The translations under genes were made by a program, and so were the position numbers. The notes under the pieces are model-generated. The model ran no database searches. It saw only the letters and a program-made list of their open reading frames with translations, and was not told the origin of the DNA. DNA of 64,000 nt from Leminorella richardii (GTDB lineage Bacteria; Pseudomonadota; Gammaproteobacteria; Enterobacterales; Enterobacteriaceae), in assembly GCF_900478135.1 (NCBI RefSeq), contig NZ_LS483470.1, positions 2,228,501-2,292,500 of the forward strand, in the 5' to 3' direction. How positions within the stretch are numbered: position 1 is the first letter of the stretch; every line of letters begins with the position of its first letter. Positions 52,663 to 61,456 of the stretch are shown here, in pieces.

Positions 52663-52682
52663 AGCCCACGCTAGAGTGGGCT
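52663..52682 (-). terminator. Terminator downstream of rhlE
   Basis: AGCCCAC, 6-nt loop, GTGGGCT, then TTTTGG on the minus strand. The stem shares GCCCACGC with the hairpin at 51608. Confidence 0.75.
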
Positions 52683-52703
52683 CTATTTTAGCTCTGCTTT
52701 AAC

Positions 52704-54029
52704 TTAATTTTCCGTCGCTCTACGCGCCGCCTGAGGCTTACGGCGACGCTGCCCTTGCCCCTGACGCTGTTCGCCTTCCCTCTTTGGCGCAGGACCACGG
52801 CCTCTCGGTGACTGAGGGCGATCGCCGCCGCCGCTGCGCTGGCCTCGGTTTTGACGCCCGTTCACAATCGGTTCGGCCTTAATGCTTGGATCCGGCTCAT
52901 AGCCCGGCAGCGCAAGGCGCGGAATTTCAAACTTCAGCAGGCGCTCAATGTCGCGCAGCAGCTTGTGTTCATCAACACAAACCAGCGACAGCGCTTCGCC
53001 GTTACACTCCGCCCGGCCGGTGCGCCCAATGCGGTGGACGTAGTCTTCCGGCACGTGGGGCAGCTCATAGTTTACAACGTGGGGCAGCTGTTCGATGTCC
53101 AAGCCGCGGGCGGCGATGTCCGTCGCCACCAGCACGCGAATATTGCCCTGCTTAAATCCTTCCAGAGCCCGCGTTCGCGCACCCTGGCTCTTATTGCCGT
53201 GGATAGCCATCGCGCTAATGCCGTCTTTATTCAGCTGCTCTGCCAAGTGGTTTGCACCGTGCTTAGTGCGGGTAAACACCAGCACTTGGCGCCACTGCCC
53301 CTGCCCAATCAGCTGTGACAGCAGCTCGCGCTTGCGCTTTTTATCTACGAAGTGCACTTTTTGATCCACCAGCTCGGACGGCGCATTGCGCCGAGCCACT
53401 TCAACCATAGCCGGATTATGCAGCAGCGTCGAAGCCAGCGCCTTGATGTCGTCAGAGAAGGTAGCGGAGAACAGCAGGTTTTGCCGCTTTGCGGGCAAAC
53501 GCGCCAGCACGCGGCGAATATCGTGAATAAAGCCCATGTCCAGCATACGGTCGGCTTCATCCAGCACTAGAATTTCAACCTGAGAAAGATCCACCGCGTT
53601 TTGGTGCGCCAAATCCAGCAGGCGACCTGGCGTTGCCACCAGAACGTCTACACCACCGCGCAGCTTCATCATTTGTGGATTGATGCTGACGCCGCCAAAC
53701 ACCACCAGAGAGCGAATTTTCAAATAGCGGCTATAGTCGCGAACGTTTTCGCCTATCTGTGCGGCCAGCTCGCGGGTCGGCGTTAAAATCAGCGCGCGTA
53801 CTGGGCGACGACCGCTTTTTGCCACCGCAGTGTCAGCCGTCAGGCGCTGTAGCAGCGGTAGCGTAAACCCGGCTGTTTTACCGGTTCCGGTTTGCGCACA
53901 GGCCATTAAGTCGCGACCAGTTAGCACCATAGGAATGGCCTGCTGCTGGATGGGCGTAGGCTGGCGATAGCCCATTTCTTCCACAGCGCGAAGAATATCG
54001 GCGCTCAGGCCAAGAGAATCAAAAGACAT
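52704..54029 (-). CDS. rhlE: ATP-dependent RNA helicase RhlE
   Basis: A 441-residue DEAD-box helicase. All motifs are visible: the Q motif (GYRQPTPIQQQAIP), AQTGTGKT, PTRELAAQ, DEAD in LVLDEADRMLDMGF, SAT in LLFSATFSDD, and HRIGRTGR. The C-terminus is a basic Arg/Gly-rich tail (RGRGPAPKREGE) that aids RNA binding. ATG 54029 follows GGAG; the 24 residues upstream in the longest ORF are not conserved in character. E. coli RhlE is slightly longer. Single transcription unit. Confidence 0.94.
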   Translation of the reverse strand: MSFDSLGLSADILRAVEEMGYRQPTPIQQQAIPMVLTGRDLMACAQTGTGKTAGFTLPLLQRLTADTAVAKSGRRPVRALILTPTRELAAQIGENVRDYSRYLKIRSLVVFGGVSINPQMMKLRGGVDVLVATPGRLLDLAHQNAVDLSQVEILVLDEADRMLDMGFIHDIRRVLARLPAKRQNLLFSATFSDDIKALASTLLHNPAMVEVARRNAPSELVDQKVHFVDKKRKRELLSQLIGQGQWRQVLVFTRTKHGANHLAEQLNKDGISAMAIHGNKSQGARTRALEGFKQGNIRVLVATDIAARGLDIEQLPHVVNYELPHVPEDYVHRIGRTGRAECNGEALSLVCVDEHKLLRDIERLLKFEIPRLALPGYEPDPSIKAEPIVNGRQNRGQRSGGGDRPQSPRGRGPAPKREGEQRQGQGQRRRKPQAARRATEN

Positions 54030-54215
54030 GAAAAAAGCTCCAGACTCGTCCGGCAGCCCGCCAAGAGTGGCGATGGCGCTGCTACGGCCCTGACGAGACA
54101 TTCAAAAGGGGGATGTGGCAATCACAGGCGTAGACCGAAAGTACGCCGGACGCGAAAGGGTATACTAAACGAGAAGGCGTGTCACGAAAGAAGACGCGTC
54201 GCTAAAGCTAAATAG

Positions 54216-54240
54216 TAAGGGCGCGATAAACGCGCCCTTA
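54216..54240 (-). terminator. Terminator after ybhL
   Basis: TAAGGGCGCG, loop of five, CGCGCCCTTA: a 10-bp perfect stem after the ybhL stop on the minus strand. The T-run is short, so strength is uncertain. Confidence 0.7.
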
Positions 54241-54261
54241 ACGAAATATACCGAGTCACTC

Positions 54262-54963
54262 TTAGCGACGGTCACCCAGAATACGCAGCAGCATCAGGAA
54301 CAGGTTGATAAAGTCCAGATACAGCGTCAACGCACCCATAATAGAGTAGCGGCGATAGTTTTCGCGGTCGTCCATAGAAACTTCTTCACCAATCGCCTTC
54401 AGCTTCTGAGTATCGTAGGCGGTCAGGCCAACGAACACGATCACACCGATATAGGTGATAGCCCAGTAAAGCGGAGCGCTCTTTAAGAAGATGTTCACAA
54501 TAGAGGCCAGCAGAATACCGATAAGCCCCATCACCATCAGGCTGCCTAACTTAGTCAGGTCGCGCTTGGTGGTGTAGCCGTATACGCTCATCGCGCCAAA
54601 AGTGCCCGCCGTGATAAAGAACGTGCTGGCAATAGACGCAGAGGTGTAAACAATAAACACGCTGGAAAGCGTTAGCCCCGTCAAGACGGAGTAGAGCATA
54701 AACAGCGTAGTCGCCATCGCGCCGCTAATGCGAGAAACCATGCCCGACAGGAAAAAGACCACGCCAAGCTGAGCAATGATCAGCCCGTAAAAGGTAATTT
54801 TGCTGGAGAAAATAAAATCCTGCAGCGCAGTGCCGGGCACCAGCCAGGCGGTAAAGCCAGTCAGCAGCAGCCCGCAGGTCATCCATCCGTAGACCTGAGC
54901 CATAAACGCCTGAAGACCGCTCTCAGCGCGCTGCGTGATAGTACCGTTATAACGAGGATCCAT
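54262..54963 (-). CDS. ybhL: Inner-membrane protein YbhL (BAX inhibitor-1/YccA family)
   Basis: A 233-residue seven-span membrane protein. Conserved family pieces include QVYGWMTCGLLLTGFTAW, YSVLTGLTLSSVFIVYT, VYGYTTKRDLTKLG, VGLTAYDTQKLK and YLDFINLFLMLLRILG. These match E. coli YbhL nearly throughout. BI-1 family members are calcium-leak channels in some bacteria; the role here is unknown. ATG 54963 follows AAGGA; the 11 upstream residues of the longer ORF are rejected. It lies near moa and ybhK as in E. coli. Confidence 0.94.
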   Translation of the reverse strand: MDPRYNGTITQRAESGLQAFMAQVYGWMTCGLLLTGFTAWLVPGTALQDFIFSSKITFYGLIIAQLGVVFFLSGMVSRISGAMATTLFMLYSVLTGLTLSSVFIVYTSASIASTFFITAGTFGAMSVYGYTTKRDLTKLGSLMVMGLIGILLASIVNIFLKSAPLYWAITYIGVIVFVGLTAYDTQKLKAIGEEVSMDDRENYRRYSIMGALTLYLDFINLFLMLLRILGDRR

Positions 54964-55087
54964 TAAGTCTGTCCTTCTTAATTTGAACCAAAACAAAAGG
55001 TGTAAAAACCACCACCGTCTTATTTAAGATTACCATATTTTAAGACCGCGAAGAGAAGAAATAATTTCCCTCCGGTAGTCACACACC

Positions 55088-55672
55088 CTACTGCCTCTGC
55101 CCCGCCCAACGCAGCGCCGTTTGCGCTACGCGCTGGCCGAACAGGCGCGCAGTTTCCAAATCTCCCGGCAGCGGCGCTTCTTCAACCGAGGCATCCGCCG
55201 GTGAAACCGTCATCAGGCCGGAGAAACCCGCAACATAGTTCACGTCGTTTCGGGTCGCCGCCTTGGTGTTAGACGGCAGCATTCCCATCCCCACCCAGAC
55301 GCCGCCGTGCTCCTGAGAAAGGTGAAACAGGTAGTCGAGGGTGCTGAGCTTATCGCCGTTCATGCTGGCCGAATTGGTAAAACCGGCAAACAGCTTGTCT
55401 TTCCACTGCTGCGCCACCCACTGGCGGGACGACGCATCGGCAAACTTTTTAAACTGCCACGACGGCCCACTCATATAGGTAGGGGTGCCGAAAACGATAG
55501 CGTCCGCGGCTGCCAACGCGCTCCATCCCTGCTCGGAAAGGTTGCCGTCTGCGTCAATGGCGAACTTTTCAAACCTTACTCTGCCCGTTTCCTCTATTCC
55601 TCTGGCAACGGCATCTGCCGCCTTTGCCGTATGTCCATATCCACTATGAAAAACCATGACAACGTGCGTCAT
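55088..55672 (-). CDS. Flavodoxin-fold NAD(P)H oxidoreductase
   Basis: A 194-residue FMN-binding protein. The phosphate-binding loop is HSGYGHTAKAADA near the N-terminus, followed by FGTPTYMSGPSWQFKKFADA and a glycine-rich HGGVWVGMGMLPS segment. It resembles WrbA-type quinone reductases but lacks part of the WrbA insert. Nearby genes give no pathway clue. Substrate unknown. Confidence 0.83.
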   Translation of the reverse strand: MTHVVMVFHSGYGHTAKAADAVARGIEETGRVRFEKFAIDADGNLSEQGWSALAAADAIVFGTPTYMSGPSWQFKKFADASSRQWVAQQWKDKLFAGFTNSASMNGDKLSTLDYLFHLSQEHGGVWVGMGMLPSNTKAATRNDVNYVAGFSGLMTVSPADASVEEAPLPGDLETARLFGQRVAQTALRWAGQRQ

Positions 55673-55922
55673 TACTATTAGAACCCCTTGAAAAACAAAA
55701 ATCTATTTAGAAATGAAATAAATGCACTAGAAGAACAATAGTACCATTTTTGCTGCTGACACGGTTGCCAACGCGCGTAAAGATAAGTAATCCTGATGGT
55801 CCTTTAATGATAAAAGATAAAGCGAAGAAAATTACAGATGAAACTATTAAAATCGAATATATCTTTGAATATTCTACTGCGATACAGAGATATCGACGCG
55901 TAAATACATTGCAGGGAACGTT

Positions 55923-56486
55923 ATGAAGAAAAAAATCGGTTCGTTCTTGCTTATTCTTATGGCCGTTGGCCTGTTCTGGCGTGAAGCGATCCAAGTCGTC
56001 AGCGACATTACTAGTAATAGGGAATTGGTAGAAATCTATGCCAAAAATATGCAGTACGCCTGCGGAGAGGACTACACTTACCGAGTTTTCAGAGTAGAGG
56101 ATAATAAAGGCTCCGGTAAAAAGCTCAAAGACCAGAACACGCTATCGCGCAAAAAGTGGGATCGTGAAATAGATGACCGAATTATGGAACAAGACTTTGT
56201 TGTCAAGGAGGGTACGCTGCCGGGCAGAGAGTTTTACATCAAGTTTGAAGACCCCGTAGTAAGAGCCCTTTTTGAGCAGGACAGCGAGTGGCCAACCTGC
56301 CAGCTGTACTGGTTTAAAGGCTACCCTAAAACCAACTATATTCCCGATATGGAAGACTCAATTACTGACCACTTTATCGCCAGCGAATATAAAATTATCC
56401 GCGACCGGGAGTGCGAAATCGAACGGCAAAGGGAAACAGAGAAGATGCTTCAGGAAATAGCCGCCGAGCAAGCCGCAGCAGAATAA
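55923..56486 (+). CDS. Membrane-anchored protein of unknown function
   Basis: A 187-residue protein with one N-terminal hydrophobic span (IGSFLLILMAVGLFW), uncleaved by appearance, then a soluble domain with two Cys (QYACGEDYTYRV and WPTCQLYWFKGY), and a charged C-terminal helix rich in Glu/Arg (RECEIERQRETEKMLQ). I do not recognise a family. ATG 55923 follows AGGGAA. It is the only plus-strand gene between ybhL and ybhK. Confidence 0.6.
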   Translation: MKKKIGSFLLILMAVGLFWREAIQVVSDITSNRELVEIYAKNMQYACGEDYTYRVFRVEDNKGSGKKLKDQNTLSRKKWDREIDDRIMEQDFVVKEGTLPGREFYIKFEDPVVRALFEQDSEWPTCQLYWFKGYPKTNYIPDMEDSITDHFIASEYKIIRDRECEIERQRETEKMLQEIAAEQAAAE

Positions 56487-56527
56487 GAACCTCCTGCGGC
56501 CTATTTCACAGAACCTCGTAGAGCGAA

Positions 56528-56986
56528 CTACCAGCGCTTCGCCGCCTGGTGGTCGCTGTCGCGGGACTCAACCCAACGGTCGCCTTCCTGTGTGGCTTCG
56601 CGCTTCCAAAACGGCGCTTTGGTCTTCAGGTAGTCCATGATGAACTCGGCGGCGTCAAAAGCCGAACCTCGGTGGGCGCTGGTTACGCCGACAAAGACAA
56701 TCTCTTCGCCGGGAAACAGCTCTCCAACCCGGTGAATTACGCTGACTCTCTGCAAAGGCCAGCGTTCGCGGGCAGCGACGACGATCTCCGCCAGCGACTT
56801 TTCTGTCATGCCGGGATAGTGTTCCAGCGTAAGAGCGCTAACGCTGTCCCCCAGATTATGGTTGCGCACTTTGCCGGTAAAGGTCACTACCGCACCGTCG
56901 TCATCGCACTGCGACAACCACTGATATTCGTCACCGACAGAGAATTGCGCAGTACCAACGGTAATACGGGTGTTCTGATCTGACAT
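56528..56986 (-). CDS. moaE: Molybdopterin synthase catalytic subunit MoaE
   Basis: A 152-residue large subunit of molybdopterin synthase, which moves sulfur from MoaD thiocarboxylate to precursor Z. Recognised by VTFTGKVRNHNLGDSVSALT, LEHYPGMTEK, HRVGELFPGEEIVFVGV and the active-site lysine segment KTKAPFWKRE. It starts one base after the moaD stop. Last gene of moaABCDE. Confidence 0.95.
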   Translation of the reverse strand: MSDQNTRITVGTAQFSVGDEYQWLSQCDDDGAVVTFTGKVRNHNLGDSVSALTLEHYPGMTEKSLAEIVVAARERWPLQRVSVIHRVGELFPGEEIVFVGVTSAHRGSAFDAAEFIMDYLKTKAPFWKREATQEGDRWVESRDSDHQAAKRW

Positions 56987-56987
56987 C

Positions 56988-57233
56988 TTAGCCCCCTGTT
57001 ACCGGCGGGAAAAACGCCACTTCATCACCGTCTGTTAGCGGATGATCCGCAGTGACCAGCGTCTGGTTAACCGCCATCAGCAGCTTTTCTGGATCCAGCG
57101 CCAGCGGCCACTTGTTACCGCGCTGGCAGAGTGCCTGACGCAGCGCTTCAACCGTTGCGTACTCCGCAGGCAGCGACAGCGTATCGGTACCCACTAGCTC
57201 TCTGACCTGTGCAAAAAAAACCACGTTAATCAT
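56988..57233 (-). CDS. moaD: Molybdopterin synthase sulfur carrier MoaD
   Basis: An 81-residue ubiquitin-like protein ending FFPPVTGG, the diglycine that is adenylated and thiocarboxylated. Length and beta-grasp pattern are normal. The stop is one base before the moaE start, so the two are coupled. Confidence 0.95.
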   Translation of the reverse strand: MINVVFFAQVRELVGTDTLSLPAEYATVEALRQALCQRGNKWPLALDPEKLLMAVNQTLVTADHPLTDGDEVAFFPPVTGG

Positions 57234-57247
57234 GACGTCTTCGTTCC

Positions 57248-57730
57248 TTAAATGTCGCTAGCGTGAAAGTTGCCAGACTTCCCGCCGCTTTTCGCCAACA
57301 GCCTGACAGGGCCAATCACCATGTCTTTTTGTACTGCTTTGCACATATCGTAAATGGTCAGTGCCGCCACGGACGCAGCAGTCAACGCTTCCATTTCTAC
57401 ACCGGTTTTCCCAGTCAAACGGCAGCAGGACTCAATGCGAACCCGGTTATGTTCCGGCTGCGCTTCCAGCTGAACCTCAACTTTGCTCAGCAGCAGAGGG
57501 TGACACAGCGGGATCAGCTCCCATGTACGCTTGGCGGCCTGAATGCCGGCAATACGCGCCGTGGCAAACACGTCCCCTTTGTGGTGGCTACCTTCAACTA
57601 TCATGGCCAGCGTCTGCGGGAGCATGGTAACAAAAGCCTCGGCGCGGGCTTCTCTGACGGTCTCCGTCTTAGCAGACACGTCGACCATATGGGCTTCACC
57701 GGCAGCGTTGATGTGGGTTAACTGTGACAT
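57248..57730 (-). CDS. moaC: Cyclic pyranopterin monophosphate synthase MoaC
   Basis: A 160-residue enzyme that converts the MoaA product to cyclic pyranopterin monophosphate. Family segments: MVDVSAKTETVREA, GIQAAKRTWELIPLCHPLLL and TGVEMEALTAASVAALTIYD, with the active-site Lys near KSGGKSGNFHA. The length matches E. coli. Spaced 14 bases from moaB and moaD. Confidence 0.96.
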   Translation of the reverse strand: MSQLTHINAAGEAHMVDVSAKTETVREARAEAFVTMLPQTLAMIVEGSHHKGDVFATARIAGIQAAKRTWELIPLCHPLLLSKVEVQLEAQPEHNRVRIESCCRLTGKTGVEMEALTAASVAALTIYDMCKAVQKDMVIGPVRLLAKSGGKSGNFHASDI

Positions 57731-57744
57731 GGATAAGCGAATCT

Positions 57745-58260
57745 CTATTTTTTACGCAAATGGGGAAGAAAGTTACACGGGCGATGGCGAGCATCCAACT
57801 GTTCGACAATGATGCGCTCCCACGCCATACGGCAGGCATTGGTCGAGCCGGGTACTGCGAAGACGATTGTCTGGTTGGCAATCCCGGCTACTGCGCGGGA
57901 CTGAATCGTCGACGTACCGATGTCTTCATAGGAGAGCATGCGAAACAGCTCGCCGAAGCCTTCCACTTCGCGGTCGAACAGCGGCAACAGCGCCTCCGGC
58001 GTGTTGTCACGTGCGGTAAATCCGGTGCCGCCGGTAATGACGACGGCCTGTACGTTCTCGTCGGCAATCCAGTCTGAAACCACAGCGCGGATCTGATAGA
58101 TATCGTCTTTAATAATTTTCTTATCGACAACCTTATGCCCTGCGGCCTGCGCCGCGTCCACCAAATAGTGCCCGGAGGTGTCTTCCGCTTCTCCGCGAGA
58201 ATCGGAAACGGTCAGTACCGCAAGAGAAACCGGAATAAATTCACTGGCTGCGTGTCCCAT
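57745..58260 (-). CDS. moaB: Molybdenum cofactor biosynthesis protein MoaB
   Basis: A 171-residue MogA/MoaB-fold protein that binds molybdopterin. Visible: VLTVSDSRGEAEDTSGHYLV, VITGGTGFTARDNTPEAL and IVFAVPGSTNACRMAWE. Its precise role in E. coli is less clear than MogA. A 61-bp gap separates it from moaA. Confidence 0.94.
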   Translation of the reverse strand: MGHAASEFIPVSLAVLTVSDSRGEAEDTSGHYLVDAAQAAGHKVVDKKIIKDDIYQIRAVVSDWIADENVQAVVITGGTGFTARDNTPEALLPLFDREVEGFGELFRMLSYEDIGTSTIQSRAVAGIANQTIVFAVPGSTNACRMAWERIIVEQLDARHRPCNFLPHLRKK

Positions 58261-58321
58261 GGAGGCTCCTTATCGTTATGAGTGCTTTACTCAGGCTCAA
58301 ACAGAGCCCGAATACTGGCGT

Positions 58322-59305
58322 TTAGCCGCCGATAAATGACAGGTTTTGCGTGATGCCGCTGTTGCCCTGGTGCAGGAAGTGCGTCTGCTTTTTCATCAGC
58401 AGCTTTTCCTGTATGCGATCTTTTAAATCGCCTAGCTGAGCATCGTCAGCCAGCAGGTCGCGCAGCGTAATGCCCTGCTCACCGAACAGGCAAAGATGAA
58501 GGTTGCCGACGGCAGAAACGCGAAGGCGGTTACAGCTCAGGCAGAAATCCTGCTCATACGGCATGATGAGGCCGATTTCGCCCAGATAGTCGGGGTGGGT
58601 AAACACCTGAGCCGGGCCGTCGCTGCGGCTACGCTCAGCCTGCTGCCAGCCGCTAGCGAGCAGCTGACGGCGAATGACTTCCCCAGAAACGTGATGTTGA
58701 CGAAACAGCGATGTGCCCTCTCCTGTTTCCATCAGTTCGATAAAGCGCAGTTGGATGGGACGAACGCGGATCCATTCAAGGAAGCTCGATAGCGCAATAT
58801 CGTTGACGTTGCGCATCAGCACGGTGTTCACTTTGATTTTTTTGAAGCCGGCGGCAAAACCGGCGTCAATGCCGTCCATGACCTGGCGGAACTTGTCCTG
58901 ACCGGTAATGGAGTGAAATTGACGGGCGTCCAGACTGTCGACGCTGACGTTAATCGACGTCAGCCCCGCCGCTTTCCAGCTCTCAACGTCTCTAGCCATG
59001 CGGTAGCCGTTGGTTGTCACCGCCAGAGTGCGGATTGCGGGATTTTCACGCAGGGCTGCAATCACGTCTACAAAGTCGCGACGAAGAGTTGGCTCACCGC
59101 CTGTTAGCCGGATTTTCTCCGTCCCAAGCTCAGCAAAAGCGCGCCCCACGCGGCGGATTTCATCCAGAGACAAAAAGCGTGTGTTGTCGTGCGGCTTATA
59201 GCCATCGGGCAAGCAGTAAGTGCAACGGAAGTTGCAGACGTCGGTAATCGATAGACGCAGATAGTAGAACTTGCGATCGAACGCGTCGGTCAGCTGAGAT
59301 AGCAT
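58322..59305 (-). CDS. moaA: GTP 3',8-cyclase MoaA
   Basis: A 327-residue radical-SAM enzyme carrying two 4Fe-4S clusters that converts GTP to the cyclic intermediate of Moco synthesis. The N-terminal cluster cysteines are 24, 28 and 31 in VCNFRCTYC; the C-terminal cluster comes from DFCLSCNRLR and HLCLFGE; the protein ends FIGG as required. ATG 59305 directly follows the Moco RNA motif and its GGAAAGG ribosome site; the 11 extra N-terminal codons of the longest ORF lie within that RNA and are rejected. Confidence 0.96.
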   Translation of the reverse strand: MLSQLTDAFDRKFYYLRLSITDVCNFRCTYCLPDGYKPHDNTRFLSLDEIRRVGRAFAELGTEKIRLTGGEPTLRRDFVDVIAALRENPAIRTLAVTTNGYRMARDVESWKAAGLTSINVSVDSLDARQFHSITGQDKFRQVMDGIDAGFAAGFKKIKVNTVLMRNVNDIALSSFLEWIRVRPIQLRFIELMETGEGTSLFRQHHVSGEVIRRQLLASGWQQAERSRSDGPAQVFTHPDYLGEIGLIMPYEQDFCLSCNRLRVSAVGNLHLCLFGEQGITLRDLLADDAQLGDLKDRIQEKLLMKKQTHFLHQGNSGITQNLSFIGG

Positions 59306-59308
59306 AAA

Positions 59309-59420
59309 ACACCTTTCCAATTCGGGAGGCGCAGGCATTTCTACCTTACACCCTGGTGACTTAAAGCCACGGCTGCAGCACCATATCGGGTCGACTTAGG
59401 TCGGAGCAGCTCAGAGTTTC
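59309..59420 (-). promoter_or_regulatory. Moco RNA motif (riboswitch candidate) in the moaA leader
   Basis: Read on the minus strand, the moaA leader contains CCGTGGCTTTAAGTCACCAG, then GCCTCCCGAATTGGAAAGGT ending about 4 bases before the moaA ATG. These match the conserved core and 3' part of the Moco RNA motif upstream of E. coli moaA. In that family Moco or its tungsten form is thought to repress by hiding the ribosome site, here GGAAAGG. Boundaries are approximate. Confidence 0.8.
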
Positions 59421-59687
59421 ATTTTTCATTTAATAGAGGGCATAAGCCCGCCTATTTCACTAATACTAACGGCTAAAATAGCCTATTGCCAGAATATATT
59501 ATCGTTATGCATTTATTTATATAGCGTTTATTCTTTACTATACCGTATGCACCATACTGAAAATTCTCCTCTTCAAGCTTGATACAGGTCAATCTTGATA
59601 AACATCACGCAACCCAACGGAGACTTCGCCTTTTGATAAAAAATCGGGTAACTTATGCCGCGAAATCCGGCTATGAAAAGGAATCCC
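59421..59687. other. Divergent promoter region of moaA and ybhK
   Basis: An AT-rich gap between the riboswitch and ybhK with no ORF. It should carry both promoters; I could not assign boxes with confidence. Confidence 0.4.
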
Positions 59688-60611
59688 ATGCGTAACCGCA
59701 CGTTAAACGATCTGGAACACGTTGTCGCCCTGGGCGGAGGACACGGCCTTGGCCGCGTTATGTCAGCGCTCTCTTCGCTCGGCTCTCGGCTTACCGGCAT
59801 CGTCACCACGACCGACAACGGCGGCTCTACGGGAAGGATCCGCCAGGCTGAAGGCGGCATCGCCTGGGGCGATACCCGCAACTGTCTGAATCAGCTGATT
59901 ACCGAACCCAGCATCGCCTCTACCATGTTTGAATATCGTTTTTCAGGCAACGGAGAACTGGCGGGGCACAATCTGGGAAACCTGATGCTTAAAGCGCTAG
60001 ACAACCTGAGCGTCAGGCCGCTGGAAGCCATTAATCTTATCCGCAATTTGCTCAAAGTAGACGCCTACATTATTCCAATGTCTGAGCACCCCGTTGACCT
60101 TGCCGCTCGAGATGTTGAAGGCAATGTCGTATACGGTGAGGTCAGCGTTGACGGCCTACACCAGATGCCGGAGAAGCTCTGGCTAGAGCCGCAGGTAAGC
60201 GCCACCCGCGAAGCCATTGATGCGATTATCGAAGCAGAGTTAATCCTTGTCGGCCCGGGCAGCTTTATGACCAGCCTGCTGCCCCCTCTGCTGATGGCCG
60301 ATCTTGCCGATGCCCTGCTCCACAGCAAGGCAAAAATCGTCTATATCGGCAATTTGGCTAAAGAGCTTAGCCCAGCAGCCGCCTCTTTGAGCTTAAAGCA
60401 AAAGATGCACGTCATTGAGCAAACGCTAGGCGGCAGGAAAATAGACGGCATTATTGTCGGGCCGCATACGCCCGTTGAAGGCATTGCCGATAAGGCCATC
60501 GTGCAACAGGCGTTAGAAGCAGACGATATTCCCTATCGCCACGACCGCGACATGCTGCGCAACGCGCTAGAATGTATGCTGCGCAGATTCAGTGCCGCGG
60601 CGAAGCCTTAA
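59688..60611 (+). CDS. ybhK: YvcK/YbhK-family gluconeogenesis-factor protein
   Basis: A 307-residue CofD-like Rossmann protein. The phosphate-binding loop is VVALGGGHGLGRVMSAL near residues 12-28, followed by TTTDNGGSTGRIRQ and YRFSGNGELAGHNLGNLM. It is almost identical in character to E. coli YbhK. The family binds UDP-sugars and influences cell shape and gluconeogenic growth in other bacteria. ATG 59688 follows AAGGAA. It diverges from moaA as in E. coli. Confidence 0.94.
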   Translation: MRNRTLNDLEHVVALGGGHGLGRVMSALSSLGSRLTGIVTTTDNGGSTGRIRQAEGGIAWGDTRNCLNQLITEPSIASTMFEYRFSGNGELAGHNLGNLMLKALDNLSVRPLEAINLIRNLLKVDAYIIPMSEHPVDLAARDVEGNVVYGEVSVDGLHQMPEKLWLEPQVSATREAIDAIIEAELILVGPGSFMTSLLPPLLMADLADALLHSKAKIVYIGNLAKELSPAAASLSLKQKMHVIEQTLGGRKIDGIIVGPHTPVEGIADKAIVQQALEADDIPYRHDRDMLRNALECMLRRFSAAAKP

Positions 60612-60650
60612 GAGAATCACTGTTCGTGTCGAACCACGCCGTTTTAGTGG

Positions 60651-61130
60651 CTACTTTTGCGCATCGGGCCGTGAATCAACAATCACCCGCGCCGGTTTTC
60701 CCTCAATCACCAGCACCCGCTGGCCGATCGCCAGAGGCTGCTCAATGCCCTGCGCAACGGTAATCAGGCCGCTGTTGTCAGTCTGAATCACGTACTCTAT
60801 TGCCTGCTGTTTAGAGGCGCTCTTTTCTATAGACGATCCGGCAAGGCCGCCCAGCAGCGCACCGCCAATGGCTCCCAGAGCGTTAGCCCTGAAGCCGCCG
60901 CCAATAGCCGAACCCGCCACACCTCCCGCTGCCGACCCCACCAGCCCACCGATGCTGCTGTTGCCCTCAACCTCAACCACCCGAGAGCTAACGATAACCC
61001 CCGCCAGCGTTCTGCTCGCCTGCCCAACCTGCCCTTCTTTATAAGCATCTGACGAGAGATCGGATGAACATCCCACAAGCGACAGCGCCAGCCCCCCGGC
61101 TAGTGCGACGCGTAAACCGTACGATTTCAT
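60651..61130 (-). CDS. SlyB/Pcp-like glycine-zipper lipoprotein
   Basis: A 159-residue outer-membrane lipoprotein candidate. The lipobox is LVGC after ALAGGLALS. A glycine-zipper region follows (SIGGLVGSAAGGVAGSAIGG and GAIGGALLGGLAGSSIEK), then a C-terminal beta domain ending PARVIVDSRPDAQK. This layout is that of SlyB, which E. coli places under PhoP control. ATG 61130 follows GAAGGAG; the 35 upstream residues of the long ORF are rejected. Mature Ser residues at +2 and +3 fit outer-membrane sorting. Confidence 0.87.
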   Translation of the reverse strand: MKSYGLRVALAGGLALSLVGCSSDLSSDAYKEGQVGQASRTLAGVIVSSRVVEVEGNSSIGGLVGSAAGGVAGSAIGGGFRANALGAIGGALLGGLAGSSIEKSASKQQAIEYVIQTDNSGLITVAQGIEQPLAIGQRVLVIEGKPARVIVDSRPDAQK

Positions 61131-61456
61131 GTTCTTTCTCCTTCTAGCGCACGAGCGCATGCCGATAACAATAGTCTGAATGAAAATAAGTATAGCGCCG
61201 GGCGCAAGGTTAGAGAGGAAAGATGAGCTTAACAAAGCCGCACCTTGCGGTTTTGATTTTAGAAGGATAAGGCAGATAGCGGGTTAGGTCATTGATACAA
61301 CGGTCAACCGACTCCGACGATGGGTTTCGACTTTGATTGGTTTCTTGTGGGAATAAGCGGAGTTGTGTTTGAAGAGGTGTTTTTTGGGTAATGTCATACT
61401 GAGTAAGATAATCATAGTCTGTAAACAAGATGGTATTTTACTCCCCCATCAACAGC
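61131..61456. other. Intergenic region between the SlyB-like and VF530-like genes
   Basis: A 326-bp region. It contains a small CCGCA/TGCGG hairpin with T tail at about 61238-61254 and a 15-codon ORF behind GAGAGGAAAG (61222-61269), both weak. A 72-codon minus-strand ORF at 61210-61428 has no family character and is not called. Confidence 0.35.

Noticed and set aside
61222..61269. 15-codon ORF behind GAGAGGAAAG
   Set aside because: The ribosome site is good but 15 codons could arise by chance and there is no conserved context. It overlaps a weak hairpin.
61210..61428. 72-codon minus-strand ORF between the SlyB-like and VF530-like genes
   Set aside because: Unlikely composition, no ribosome site, and it ends within the upstream region of the lipoprotein gene.
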